This document shows positions 1-8,101 of a stretch of 13,603 nucleotides of DNA, piece after piece. Within the stretch, counting starts at the first letter, position 1, and each line of letters starts with the position of its first letter. The notes beneath the pieces were generated by a model. It saw only the letters and a list, made by a program, of their open reading frames with translations. It was not told the DNA's origin and did no database searches. Position numbers and translations under genes: made by a program. The stretch comes from Clostridia bacterium (GTDB lineage: Bacteria; Bacillota; Clostridia; Christensenellales; Aristaeellaceae). The stretch lies in the NCBI GenBank assembly GCA_017471125.1, contig JAFUWR010000341.1, forward strand, positions 1 through 13,603, in the 5' to 3' direction.

Positions 1-3000
1 AAGATCACCTGGAGCTTGATGGGCTCCCACTTGGCGTAGACCACCTTCTTGGCGGCAGGCATGGTATCGTCAAACTTGTATTCCTGCGTGCCCGTCTCGT
101 CCTCATACCAGCCGACAAAGCGATAGTTGTCGGGGGCCACGGGGAAGTGATCGGAGGACTTGGACGACCTGTAAGCGTCCGCGTAGGCCGACAGGGGCGC
201 TTCAAACGCAACGCTCTCCGTCTGGTTCACGTCCTTGTACTGATCGGCGGCAGATGAAGTAATGTCCACCCCGCCGATGGTCACGCCCGTCTGCGTGGGA
301 TAGTTGACGTCAAAGATGAAGTCGTTCTTGTCTCGGGTGTGGTAGACATAAAACGGAAGGCTTAAACTATTGACAGTAGTTCCTGCCTCTATGCGATGCG
401 TTCCTCCATTTGTTAAAAACCCTTCGTTTTTTGTAGAATAATACTCGACCGTGAAACCTGTAAATTTATTGCCAAAAGTGAAGTTGGTACTGGTTGAGGT
501 AGTTTTTGCCGTTGACTTATCACTCTCGCTAAAAGTTCCGTCCAGCTTCTGGCGATAGTGATTGATCGTAGACGCCCCATTTGAACCCCTATAATAGAGA
601 TAATAGGGATTACTGGTTTGATTGAAGCTATAAAGCATGGTCTGGGTCAATCCGCTTCCGTCGTTTTTTTCATTCCAGACGTAGCTTGACACACTGCTCC
701 AGTCATAATCGTTTTGTTCGAAGGTTTGTTCGTACAGTCCCGTCCACTGGAGACCAGTGGATGAAGATCGCGTATAGCGCGTTCCTGTGTATTCTTCTTT
801 TTCTCCGCTTGAGGTTGAATAGATCCAGGGATATGTAGTTGTCGTCACTGTCCTCGAATACCAATAAAGCGAATAATAATTCCCTTGATTATACTGATTT
901 TTCCGATAATACGTGTTAGGATATATCGGAGAAGCTGCAATAGTACCGTTTTTATCAGAATACACCGTCCCAGTGTATCTATAGTTATAGCCATAATCCA
1001 CATCATATTGAGATAAATAATATTCTACAGTAGTTGAATTGATAGCCCCGCCTCTCGTCAACAGAACATACTGATTATCGACAAGGCCATAGAGCGTGCC
1101 GCTCGTAGCGGTCGTACTGGTATAACTGTAGATCGTCCCGCCGCCGGGATAATTGATGAAGTTGATCGTCATCAGGTCACGGTCATAGTACACGTTCACG
1201 ACGGTCGTGCCGTCGCCGGTGACCTTCTCCGTCTCGGCGATGACGGTCCTGCCCTCGCCGTCCAGCTTTTCGGCGGTCATCTTCACGGCGCTGTAATGGA
1301 ACCCCTTGAAATCATCGCCGCCAAGGGATGTGTATCTGGTCAGGTCCAGGTCGTCCAGCGTCATGGTGGACCTCGCGCTGATGCCCGTCGCGGAGGAATA
1401 GTAGTCGTAGGTCTTTTCGCTGGCCGCCGCGTACTTGTCGTCCGTCACCTTCTGCTTCCAGACAATCACGGAATACTTGGTGTCCAGTATCTCCTCCCAC
1501 GCCGCGTGGAAGGTGACGTCCTGCACCTCATCTGTATTGGCCTTGAGGAAATACAGCCTGCCCGGGGCGTTCGCATCGGAGGTGTCCTTGACGATCTTCC
1601 ACTCGCCCGCCACGGACTTGTCCTCATTCAGGACCCTGCCGTTTTCATCGGTGACGAAGACCCGCTCGTCGCCGTCGAGGTAATACCAGCCCGCGAAGTC
1701 ATAGCCGTTGCGGCGGCTGGTCTTGAGGGCGGTCTTGAAGTAGACGTCCAGGTCATCCGCGGTAGTGGTCTGGGTCTGGCGCTCGTCGATCAGCAGGTAT
1801 TCGGAGCCCACATAGGTCGCGCCGGTGTTTTCGCCCACGTCAAAGCCGGCCCACCGCACGTTGTAATAGGTGGGGTACAGCTCGAGGTCGCCGTTCTTGG
1901 CGCCGTTCGTGTATTCGGGATAGGTGATGTAATAGCCGTCCCGGCCCGGGGTGCTGATCTTGTCGCCCTTGCCGGTGCGGGTCAGGTAGGTCTGGGCGGT
2001 GGCCATGTCCCCGTCCACCGTCTCCCAGCCGCTGAACACCCGCGACTTGGGGTCGGGGCTGGGGGCCTCGAACGCGCCGATCTCGACCTCGGCCTCGTGG
2101 TCGCTGCCCATGACCAGCAGCGTCCGGGCGTAGAGGTTCGCGCCGATGTCCGGCTCCTCCGCGGTGCCCACCCGCTCCTTGGGGCCAAAGTGGAAGTTCG
2201 CGAACAGGTAGTCCTCGTACATCGGGGCGACGTAGACGTGCAGCAGCCCCTCGTCGTCGGGCGCGCCGCTGCCGGACGCGCCGCCCATCGACCAGGCATA
2301 GTCCCCATTCGCCTGTTCCTCGATGGCGATGGGCACGCCAAAGTCCACATGCGCGGGGCTCGCCGTCCATGCGTACTGTATCTTCCCGTCGGCGTCGCCC
2401 CTGTGCTCGACGACGTACCAGCCGAAGAAGTATTCCGTCTTGTCCTCGGAGATCACCCGGTTCTTCGGGTTGGCGATCATCTCAAGGGTCTCGCCGTCCC
2501 GCAGGATCTGGCTGTCCTGCCTGTCGCCGCCCTTGGAGGTGTTGATGAAGCGATAGGGTCCGGCGACGTAGACGCCGCCCTCGCCCTGCGTCGCCTCGGC
2601 GTCGATGAAGTGGAACGCCACCCGGGGGACCTCGACCTCCCCGTCCTCATGCGCCCGGATGACGTACACCGAGAACGCGCGGGCGGCGAAGGTCACGGCG
2701 TCGCCCGCGGCGGCGAGGATCTCGACGGGCTCGGGGTCGGCGGCGCCGTCGGCATAATGCCACGCCTCGAGGGCGCTGCCGCGCTCGAGGGCTTCGCGGA
2801 TGGCGTCGCTGCGGACGGTGACCTCCACGGCCTCGCCCGCGGCGGGCTGGAAGGTGTTGCCGCCGCCGTCCTGTATGGTGATGTCGCAGGCGAGCAGGGT
2901 CCGCCCGTCGCCGTCGTCGTAGCCCTCCACGGGCTGGGCCTCCACGCTGGCCGCCACCGGCAGCGCGCCGGTCAGCTCGATCAGCGCGTCGCCCGCGGCC

Positions 3001-4352
3001 ACGGGCGCGAGGGTCTGGTACTCGGACAGGCCCAGGCGCACCAGCGCGAAGCCGTCCCACAGGTCCACCAGGAAGGTGTGGCCGCTGCCCACGTCGATGT
3101 GGTCCGCCACCGGGTCCTCGGACAGCGCCCCGCCGCGGACGCCGTACAGCGCCAGCCATTCGCCCTCCTCCAGGGCGGGCATGTCGATCAGCGTCGCGTT
3201 GATGCCGTCGCAGTCGGCGCTGGACACGATCTCATACGCCTCCACCACCTGCTGCCAGGCGGGGACCTCCACGCTCGTGGGCCGCAGGGTCGCGGTGGCG
3301 TTCTCCGACCCGGACAGCGACAGCCGCAGGGCCGCGGTGTCGTAGCTGGCCGAGCTGCGGGGCCGGGCGGCGGCTTTGGCCCGGGCAGGCTGCTCCGCGT
3401 CGCCCATCAGCGGCGCGAACGCCGGGTCGGGGCCGATGACGATCAGCTCGTCGTCATACTCAAGCTCCTCGACCGCGTATTCGATCTCGTCCTCTGTCGC
3501 CGGTTCCTCGGCGGTTTCCTCAATGTTCTCCTCGGCGGGCACCTCCGTGGGTCCGGGCACCGCCGTCGCCTCGGGCGCGGGCGCGATGCCGTCCAGCAGC
3601 AGCAGGGACACCATGCCGCCCCCGGCGAACACGTTCAGCCGCACCTCGTCGAAGTCCTTCGCGGCGGTGAGCCGATAGTCGTCCCCGTCGGGCTCGATGA
3701 TGAGCGCGTCCGCGTCGCCGTCGTCCGCCAGGCCCGCCAGCTCGATGGGGCCCACGTCCTCCGCGCCCGCGGCGGCGAGGATGTCGCTCAGCCGGGCGCG
3801 CTTCACGTCGCCCATGCGGTAGGCGTAGCCCACCTCCTCCGGCGCGTCCTCCGTCACCACGTCCAGCTCGAAGTCCTCGACCTCCCCGGCGGGGGTGACC
3901 ACGGCGTCGGTCAGCAGGAGCGTGAAATGGTCGTCCTCGGTGTCGATGGCGATGGCCGCCTCGTCGAAGTCCCTGAGCGCGCGGATGCGGTAGTCGTCCT
4001 CCAGCGGCTCGATGGACACCGGCGCGTCCGTCTCGGCCTCCGCCCCGTACTGGCCGATCAGCTCGATGTCCCCGATGGGGAGCTCGAGCCTGACCGCCTC
4101 CAGGATCTCGCTCAGCAGCGCCTCCGTCCGGTCGCCCATGGGGAAGGTGTAGACGTTCTCACCCACCGCCGCCTCCGGGCCGTCCGTCGCCTCGCCCAGC
4201 TCGAAGGTCCCGACCTCCGACACCGCCGGGTCCATCTCGGGCGCGGCCCAGGCTCCCCCGGGCACGGCAAAGCCGTTGATGAGCATATCCAGTATCAGCA
4301 ACAGGCTCACCAGCCTGCGCAGCCGACCCTTTTTCCAGTCCGTTTTCGTCAT
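1..4352 (-). CDS. Giant secreted surface protein with InlB-B-like repeats (C-terminus cut by window edge)
   Basis: The frame is open without a stop from ATG 4352 to the left edge, at least 1450 residues, so the gene runs out of the window. Residues 1-36 form a signal peptide: basic KKGRLRR, hydrophobic LVSLLLILDMLINGFAV, likely cleavage after AWA. Two similar ~100-residue domains follow (about 48-151 and 158-256; shared MGD..LSEIL, DDYR and DFDE motifs), then a Glu/Pro-rich linker (about 258-305). After that come extended beta-type segments with FxGW motifs near residues 642, 775, 888 and 1413, as in Listeria-Bacteroides/InlB B repeats. A segment at about 960-1063 ending VNVYYDR resembles MucBP-type repeats. 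Residues about 1075-1335 are Tyr/Ser/Thr/Asn-rich and encoded by AT-rich DNA. The start has an AGGAG site about 9 nt upstream. Likely a cell-surface adhesin; ligand and anchoring cannot be seen because the C-terminus is missing. Family call fairly sure, function inferred. Confidence 0.85.
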   Translation of the reverse strand, partial: MTKTDWKKGRLRRLVSLLLILDMLINGFAVPGGAWAAPEMDPAVSEVGTFELGEATDGPEAAVGENVYTFPMGDRTEALLSEILEAVRLELPIGDIELIGQYGAEAETDAPVSIEPLEDDYRIRALRDFDEAAIAIDTEDDHFTLLLTDAVVTPAGEVEDFELDVVTEDAPEEVGYAYRMGDVKRARLSDILAAAGAEDVGPIELAGLADDGDADALIIEPDGDDYRLTAAKDFDEVRLNVFAGGGMVSLLLLDGIAPAPEATAVPGPTEVPAEENIEETAEEPATEDEIEYAVEELEYDDELIVIGPDPAFAPLMGDAEQPARAKAAARPRSSASYDTAALRLSLSGSENATATLRPTSVEVPAWQQVVEAYEIVSSADCDGINATLIDMPALEEGEWLALYGVRGGALSEDPVADHIDVGSGHTFLVDLWDGFALVRLGLSEYQTLAPVAAGDALIELTGALPVAASVEAQPVEGYDDGDGRTLLACDITIQDGGGNTFQPAAGEAVEVTVRSDAIREALERGSALEAWHYADGAADPEPVEILAAAGDAVTFAARAFSVYVIRAHEDGEVEVPRVAFHFIDAEATQGEGGVYVAGPYRFINTSKGGDRQDSQILRDGETLEMIANPKNRVISEDKTEYFFGWYVVEHRGDADGKIQYAWTASPAHVDFGVPIAIEEQANGDYAWSMGGASGSGAPDDEGLLHVYVAPMYEDYLFANFHFGPKERVGTAEEPDIGANLYARTLLVMGSDHEAEVEIGAFEAPSPDPKSRVFSGWETVDGDMATAQTYLTRTGKGDKISTPGRDGYYITYPEYTNGAKNGDLELYPTYYNVRWAGFDVGENTGATYVGSEYLLIDERQTQTTTADDLDVYFKTALKTSRRNGYDFAGWYYLDGDERVFVTDENGRVLNEDKSVAGEWKIVKDTSDANAPGRLYFLKANTDEVQDVTFHAAWEEILDTKYSVIVWKQKVTDDKYAAASEKTYDYYSSATGISARSTMTLDDLDLTRYTSLGGDDFKGFHYSAVKMTAEKLDGEGRTVIAETEKVTGDGTTVVNVYYDRDLMTINFINYPGGGTIYSYTSTTATSGTLYGLVDNQYVLLTRGGAINSTTVEYYLSQYDVDYGYNYRYTGTVYSDKNGTIAASPIYPNTYYRKNQYNQGNYYSLYWYSRTVTTTTYPWIYSTSSGEKEEYTGTRYTRSSSTGLQWTGLYEQTFEQNDYDWSSVSSYVWNEKNDGSGLTQTMLYSFNQTSNPYYLYYRGSNGASTINHYRQKLDGTFSESDKSTAKTTSTSTNFTFGNKFTGFTVEYYSTKNEGFLTNGGTHRIEAGTTVNSLSLPFYVYHTRDKNDFIFDVNYPTQTGVTIGGVDITSSAADQYKDVNQTESVAFEAPLSAYADAYRSSKSSDHFPVAPDNYRFVGWYEDETGTQEYKFDDTMPAAKKVVYAKWEPIKLQVI

Positions 4353-4445
4353 TTGTGACCTCTCCTATGTGACCGCGGCGGCGTCCCGCCGGCCCCTTTT
4401 CGCCGGACAGACGCACCTCGCCTGAATATATATTAAGTCATACTA

Positions 4446-4474
4446 ATTATACCATATGTACAGGTTACAGTCCA
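4446..4474 (-). promoter_or_regulatory. Promoter of the large surface protein gene
   Basis: Read on the minus strand, TGGACT (4469-4474) lies 17 bp before a perfect TATAAT (4446-4451). A TG at the extended -10 position gives TGGTATAAT. It sits in an AT-rich stretch that contrasts with the flanking genes. The leader would be about 85-90 nt and contains a possible small GC hairpin (CCGGC/GCCGG around a GAAAAGGG loop, near 4390-4410) of unknown role. Confidence 0.7.
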
Positions 4475-4503
4475 TAGATATTATGTAAGTATTTATATTA
4501 ACC

Positions 4504-4533
4504 AAAAGAAAAGAGGCCGCGCGCGGCGGCCTC
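4504..4533 (-). terminator. Intrinsic terminator of the NAGPA/membrane-protein operon
   Basis: On the minus strand an 8-bp stem GAGGCCGC/GCGGCCTC with a 5-nt loop is followed by TTTTCTTTT. It begins 14 bp after the TGA of the upstream gene and before the promoter of the surface-protein gene, so it separates the two transcripts. Confidence 0.9.
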
Positions 4534-4546
4534 CGGGGTAGTTTTA

Positions 4547-5971
4547 TCAGTGGAACAGCAGGTTGTACAGCTTGCCCTCGCCATTTTTGCGGACGATGCA
4601 GAAGGTGTACTCGGTGGGATAGGTGTAGTCGTTCTCCCGCTTGGAGGTGAGGATGTAGTCAAAGCTGACGTGGCAGGTCAGGCAGGTGTCCGACAGCACG
4701 TGGAAGTCCGACACCACCACGTTCTCGAAGGACTCCTCCTTGTGGGACGGGGCCCAGCGGTTGTTGAACTTCTTGATGATGTCCTCCGCGGGGGAGCCGG
4801 ACTGCACGCCGTCCAGCGCGGTGTTGCGGGACACGTCCTGGGTGGTGTACTTGGCGATGCGCTGGGCCATCTTGATGATGGTCTCGGAATACTGGGCCTT
4901 CATGGCCTCGTCCTCCCGGAGCCCGCAGACCCAGATGTTCTCGCTGTCCTCCACGGGCGTGAGCGGCGTGCCGTCCGCGGCGGTCACGGCGATCTGCGGC
5001 GTCCCGTTGTCCGAGAAGAAGCCGTACTCCGTGAGCGTCGGCGCGGTCACGTCCCCGGGCAGGAAGCCCTCGGGCAGCGTGGCGATGCCGGTGCGGGTCA
5101 CGTCCTCCTGGGTCAGCGTCCGGCCGTCCACGGTCACGGTGTACTCGGGCAGCGCCTGCACGCGGTACGGAGCCTGGTTCGGGTCCTGCTTCGCGGCCTC
5201 GGTCTCGGTCACCACGTGGGTGGTCACCGCGCCCAGGGTCCACAGCGTATTGCCGTGGGCGGTGGTCTGGCCGCTGGGCACCAGCGTGAAGGAGGCGAAT
5301 TTGCTGCCGTCGAGGGTCATGTCATAGACCATCTGGTTCTTGTCCGACGAGAACGCCGGCACGCACTCCAGCGTCCGGCCCGCGGTGAGCCGGGTCAGGC
5401 TGTCCACGTAGAACGCCTGGTCGCCGCCGGAGATGTCCCGGGCGGCGGTGTCCAGCGGGTAGAGGCTGGCGTAGTCGCCGTCGGTGAACAGCTTGGCCAC
5501 CTGGTCCGCCACGTGGACGGGCTGGGCCGCCTCGTAGTCCGCCGCGAAGCCGCGAAGCCAGTTGCAGCCGATGATGATGCCGATCACGGCCAGCGCCACC
5601 AGCGGGAAGTAGATCCGGTAGAACCAGCTCCCCCACAGCTTTTTGAACTTTCCCGGCAGCTTCTTGAGCTTCCCCGGCACGTCCATGCACCAGTCCACGA
5701 TCGCGGCCAGCCACGGCGGCAGGTCGTCCTCGTTCTTCTTGGCGGGCTTCTTCGCCGGCTGCTTCTTCACCGCCTTTTTGACGGGCTTCTTCCCAGCCGG
5801 GGCCTTCGCCGCCTGGGGCTTCGTCCCCTGGGGCCTGGTCCCCTGGGGCTTGGTCCCCTGGGGCCTCGGCCTTGCCGCGGGCTTCTTCCCCGCCGTCGGC
5901 TTTTTCGCCGCGGGCGCGGCGTCCGGGATGTCCAGCGGCACCGCGGCCTGTTTGTGTTCCCTGTCCTGCAT
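4547..5971 (-). CDS. Single-span membrane protein with Lys-rich cytoplasmic tail, unknown function
   Basis: A 474-residue protein with three parts. Residues 1-110 are disordered and basic, rich in Lys/Ala/Pro, with PQGTK/PQGTR repeats at about 37-53 and KKPVKK/KKPAKK runs. A transmembrane helix lies at about 119-138 (YFPLVALAVIGIIIG). Residues 140-474 form an exported domain of mixed alpha/beta character; its two halves loosely recall NTF2-like folds, which I cannot confirm. The ATG at 5971 is chosen over an upstream in-frame GTG (5989) because GGAGG lies 5 nt before it. The gene starts 45 bp after the NAGPA-family gene and ends just before a terminator, so the two are an operon. I do not recognise the family. 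The shared architecture with its partner suggests an envelope role, inferred only. Confidence 0.85.
   Translation of the reverse strand: MQDREHKQAAVPLDIPDAAPAAKKPTAGKKPAARPRPQGTKPQGTRPQGTKPQAAKAPAGKKPVKKAVKKQPAKKPAKKNEDDLPPWLAAIVDWCMDVPGKLKKLPGKFKKLWGSWFYRIYFPLVALAVIGIIIGCNWLRGFAADYEAAQPVHVADQVAKLFTDGDYASLYPLDTAARDISGGDQAFYVDSLTRLTAGRTLECVPAFSSDKNQMVYDMTLDGSKFASFTLVPSGQTTAHGNTLWTLGAVTTHVVTETEAAKQDPNQAPYRVQALPEYTVTVDGRTLTQEDVTRTGIATLPEGFLPGDVTAPTLTEYGFFSDNGTPQIAVTAADGTPLTPVEDSENIWVCGLREDEAMKAQYSETIIKMAQRIAKYTTQDVSRNTALDGVQSGSPAEDIIKKFNNRWAPSHKEESFENVVVSDFHVLSDTCLTCHVSFDYILTSKRENDYTYPTEYTFCIVRKNGEGKLYNLLFH
5811..5870 (-). repeat. Four tandem 15-bp repeats in the membrane-protein tail
   Basis: Four consecutive 15-bp units, plus-strand consensus CCCTGGGGCYTGGTC; the first and last are diverged. 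They encode the PQGTK/PQGTR pentapeptides of the basic cytoplasmic tail. Multiples of three keep the frame, so copy number could vary between strains without breaking the gene. Confidence 0.85.
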
Positions 5972-5974
5972 ATG

Positions 5975-5981
5975 CTCCTCC
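5975..5981 (-). promoter_or_regulatory. Ribosome binding site deciding the start at 5971
   Basis: GGAGGAG on the minus strand, 3-5 nt before ATG 5971 and inside the longer frame that would begin at GTG 5989. It favours the internal ATG as the real start. Confidence 0.75.
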
Positions 5982-6016
5982 GTCGCCACGCGACGCTGTA
6001 AAATGATGCGCTTGGG

Positions 6017-7267
6017 CTATTTGACCACGAACCCCGTGGGCATCTTGCGGGACCCGGTGAGGATCACGCCCTTGTTGAGGTATTCGCCCCGGTAGTACAT
6101 CAGCGACGACGAGCCGCCGTCCAGGTTGATGGCGTTGACCGCGCCGTACTCCAGCATGACGCTGATGAGGTCGGCGTAGGTCGCGCCCAGGCTGGACGCC
6201 TGCCGCCCGTCGATGACCAGCATCAGCACCGCGCCGTCGGCCCGCTGGCCGATGGCGGTGCGGGGGTTGAGGCCCGAGCTGGAGCCCTTGACCCGCGCGG
6301 CCTCGCCGTTGACCACCAGCGCCGGGCCGAAGGCCAGCGCGTCGCGGATGCCCTTGTCCAGGGCCTGCTTGGAGGTCATCTCGCCGATGATCATCACGTT
6401 GTCCTGGTTGAAGCCCACCACCACGTTGTGGTCGGAGGAGCCGCCGGACTTGTTCAGCACCTCGCCGCCCGCGATGACCAGGCCCGTGGGCATGCCGCCG
6501 TTACCGACGCCGCCGCTGTCCGAGAAGCCGCCGCCGTTGATGGCCGCCACCGCGCCGTAGCGCTCGGCGATCTCATAAAGCTCCAGGCCCGGCTTGGAGT
6601 TGAAGTTCTCCCGGCACACGCCGGTGACCACCCGGGAGGGGTCCTGCACCACCATCATCCAGCCGTTGTAGGTCGCGCCCTCCACGTCGAAGATCTCGAT
6701 GCCGTCCTCGCTGTACAGCAGGTTCGACGGCTTCGGCGTGGCCGACAGCGCCGCTTCGCTGCCCGGCTCCGGGGTCGGGCCCGCGATGACGATCATGGAC
6801 GTGTCCGTCTCGGAGACGCTGCTGTCCACCGAGTTGCGGGCGATGATGGCGTCCATCTCGGCGTCGTTATAGTAGATGCGGGGCACGAACTTGAGGGCGC
6901 TGGTCTCCAGCATCGACACCGTCAGCAGGTCGCCCAGGGACTGGGACGGGCCCTTGAACGCCACCCGGCCCGCGCCCAACGCGCCGACCAGCACCAGTAT
7001 GAGCAGCGTCAGCACCGACAGGCCGACCCGCTTGAGGATGGTCCTGAGCGTCAGCGCCGGCTTTTTCGCCGCGCCCTTGCGCCGCTTCCTGCCCTTCTTG
7101 GTCGAAACGGCCTTCTTCGGCCCGACGCCCTTCTTCGGCTTCTTCACCGGGTCGGCCCTTTTGACCGCCCCGGCGCTGTGCTTCCCCGCCGAATGACGCC
7201 CCGCGCGGGGCGCTTCCTCCGCCGGGACGGGCTTCTTTTTCTTCGTCTTATCCTGCGTCATGCGCAT
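6017..7267 (-). CDS. Phosphodiester glycosidase (NAGPA) family membrane protein
   Basis: A 416-residue protein. Residues 1-79 are a strongly basic tail (KKKK, KKGRKRRKG, AGRHSAGKHSAG). A transmembrane helix spans about 80-100, and a linker with PTPEPGS/ATPKPS runs to about 185. The exported domain (about 185-416) has the marks of the NAGPA/phosphodiester glycosidase family: AAINGGGF (241-248), NPRTAIG (334-340), VIDGRQ (351-356) and NAINLDGGSSS (378-388). Family members remove N-acetylglucosamine from phosphodiesters or sit in exopolysaccharide and cell-wall glycan loci, so extracytoplasmic glycan-phosphate work is likely; the substrate is unknown. ATG 7267 has AGGAG 4 nt upstream; a second in-frame ATG at 7261 is also possible. 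First gene of a two-gene operon with the unknown membrane protein downstream. Confidence 0.9.
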   Translation of the reverse strand: MRMTQDKTKKKKPVPAEEAPRAGRHSAGKHSAGAVKRADPVKKPKKGVGPKKAVSTKKGRKRRKGAAKKPALTLRTILKRVGLSVLTLLILVLVGALGAGRVAFKGPSQSLGDLLTVSMLETSALKFVPRIYYNDAEMDAIIARNSVDSSVSETDTSMIVIAGPTPEPGSEAALSATPKPSNLLYSEDGIEIFDVEGATYNGWMMVVQDPSRVVTGVCRENFNSKPGLELYEIAERYGAVAAINGGGFSDSGGVGNGGMPTGLVIAGGEVLNKSGGSSDHNVVVGFNQDNVMIIGEMTSKQALDKGIRDALAFGPALVVNGEAARVKGSSSGLNPRTAIGQRADGAVLMLVIDGRQASSLGATYADLISVMLEYGAVNAINLDGGSSSLMYYRGEYLNKGVILTGSRKMPTGFVVK

Positions 7268-7302
7268 GCTTCTCCTGTGTGGACCTGTTATATCAATTTA
7301 TT

Positions 7303-7308
7303 ATTATA
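7303..7308 (-). promoter_or_regulatory. Extended -10 promoter of the NAGPA operon
   Basis: TATAAT on the minus strand preceded by TGC, i.e. an extended -10 (TGCTATAAT). It would start transcription about 30 nt before ATG 7267. No convincing -35 is seen 17 bp upstream (ACATCG), as expected for extended -10 promoters. It diverges from the thrH promoter. Confidence 0.6.
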
Positions 7309-7373
7309 GCATCAAACCCTGACGGCGATGTTGCATAAGTGTTAATGATTGGTCGATAAATCGGGGAAAGCGG

Positions 7374-7402
7374 TTGCGGACCGGGCCGCCGGATGGTATA
7401 AT
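7374..7402 (+). promoter_or_regulatory. Promoter of the thrH-type gene
   Basis: TTGCGG (7374-7379), a 17-bp spacer, then TATAAT (7397-7402) with an upstream TG making an extended -10. It is placed about 38 bp before the ATG at 7440. Confidence 0.7.
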
Positions 7403-7410
7403 GATACCAT
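7393..7410 (+). promoter_or_regulatory. Palindrome over the -10 box, candidate operator
   Basis: ATGGTAT-AATG-ATACCAT is a perfect 7-bp inverted repeat with a 4-nt spacer that contains the whole -10 hexamer. A repressor binding here would block the promoter. The regulator is unknown; chance cannot be excluded because an AT-rich -10 is partly self-complementary. Confidence 0.45.
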
Positions 7411-7439
7411 ACCAATGTGATGAAAGCGGGGACGCGAAC

Positions 7440-8048
7440 ATGAGTGATTTGAACATCGTCTGCCTGGACCTGGAGGGCGTGCTGGTGCCGGAGATATGGA
7501 TCGCCTTTTCGGAGGCCAGCGGCATCCCGGAGCTGCGGCGCACCACGAGGGACGAGCCGGACTACGACAAGCTGATGAAGTGGCGGCTGGGCATACTGCG
7601 GGAGCACGGGCTGGGCCTCAAGGACATACAGGCCACCATCGCGAAGATCGACCCGCTGCCGGGGGCGCGGGAATTCCTGGACGAACTGCGGGCCACCACC
7701 CAGGCGGTCATACTGTCCGACACCTTCACCCAGTTCGCCAAGCCCCTGATGGAGAAGCTGGGCTGGCCGACGCTCTTGTGCAACGCCCTCGAGGTCGCGC
7801 CCGACGGCATGATCTCCGGTTACAAGATCCGGGTGGCGCAGTCCAAGCTCAGCACCGTCAAGGCGCTCCAGTCCGTGGGCTTCGATACCATCGCCTGCGG
7901 CGACAGCTATAACGACCTCGGCATGATCCGCCAGAGCAAGGCCGGGTTCCTGTTCCGCTCCACCGAGCAGATCAAGAAGGATAACCCCGACCTGCCCGCG
8001 TTCGAGGCATTCGACGACCTGCTGGCCGCGATCAAGGGGGCGCTGTGA
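7440..8048 (+). CDS. thrH: Phosphoserine phosphatase/homoserine phosphotransferase ThrH-type HAD enzyme
   Basis: A 202-residue HAD-superfamily protein closely resembling Pseudomonas ThrH, usually about 205 residues. HAD motif I is CLDLEGVLVPEIW, with nucleophile Asp10 and Glu12 in the DxE form typical of ThrH. Motif II is ILSDTF (Ser93), and motif IV is GDSYND (154-159). RDEPDYD (38-43) and PTLLCNALE (110-118) also match the family. ThrH removes phosphate from phosphoserine and can transfer it to homoserine, linking serine and threonine metabolism in the cytoplasm; which activity matters here is not visible. ATG 7440 is chosen over an upstream in-frame ATG at 7374, which lies inside the promoter. 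A GGGGA sequence 9 nt upstream is a modest ribosome site. Monocistronic, with its own promoter and terminator. Confidence 0.93.
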   Translation: MSDLNIVCLDLEGVLVPEIWIAFSEASGIPELRRTTRDEPDYDKLMKWRLGILREHGLGLKDIQATIAKIDPLPGAREFLDELRATTQAVILSDTFTQFAKPLMEKLGWPTLLCNALEVAPDGMISGYKIRVAQSKLSTVKALQSVGFDTIACGDSYNDLGMIRQSKAGFLFRSTEQIKKDNPDLPAFEAFDDLLAAIKGAL

Positions 8049-8054
8049 CCTATT

Positions 8055-8078
8055 AATCCACCGTTTCGGTGGATTTTT
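8055..8078 (+). terminator. Intrinsic terminator after thrH
   Basis: Perfect 8-bp stem AATCCACC/GGTGGATT around a GTTTC loop, with five T (8074-8078) closing and following the stem. It begins 7 bp after the thrH stop codon. Confidence 0.88.
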
Positions 8079-8101
8079 AACGTCCAATTTACCTTTTACT
8101 A

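Noticed and set aside
1296..4358. Plus-strand open frame of 1020 codons opposite the adhesin gene
   Set aside because: Rich in Val/Gly/Arg/His with no domain, and codon-aligned with the minus-strand gene; a typical GC-driven antisense frame. The minus frame has a signal peptide, ribosome site, promoter and recognisable repeats.
4669..4683. CxxCH (CLTCH, residues 430-434) in the unknown membrane protein as a haem c site
   Set aside because: Single occurrence within a beta-strand-like stretch, no distal ligand pattern and no cytochrome maturation genes; more likely chance.
4550..6001. Plus-strand frame of 483 codons opposite the unknown membrane protein
   Set aside because: Low-complexity His/Arg/Gly/Val product with no family features; the minus frame has a transmembrane protein with ribosome site and terminator.
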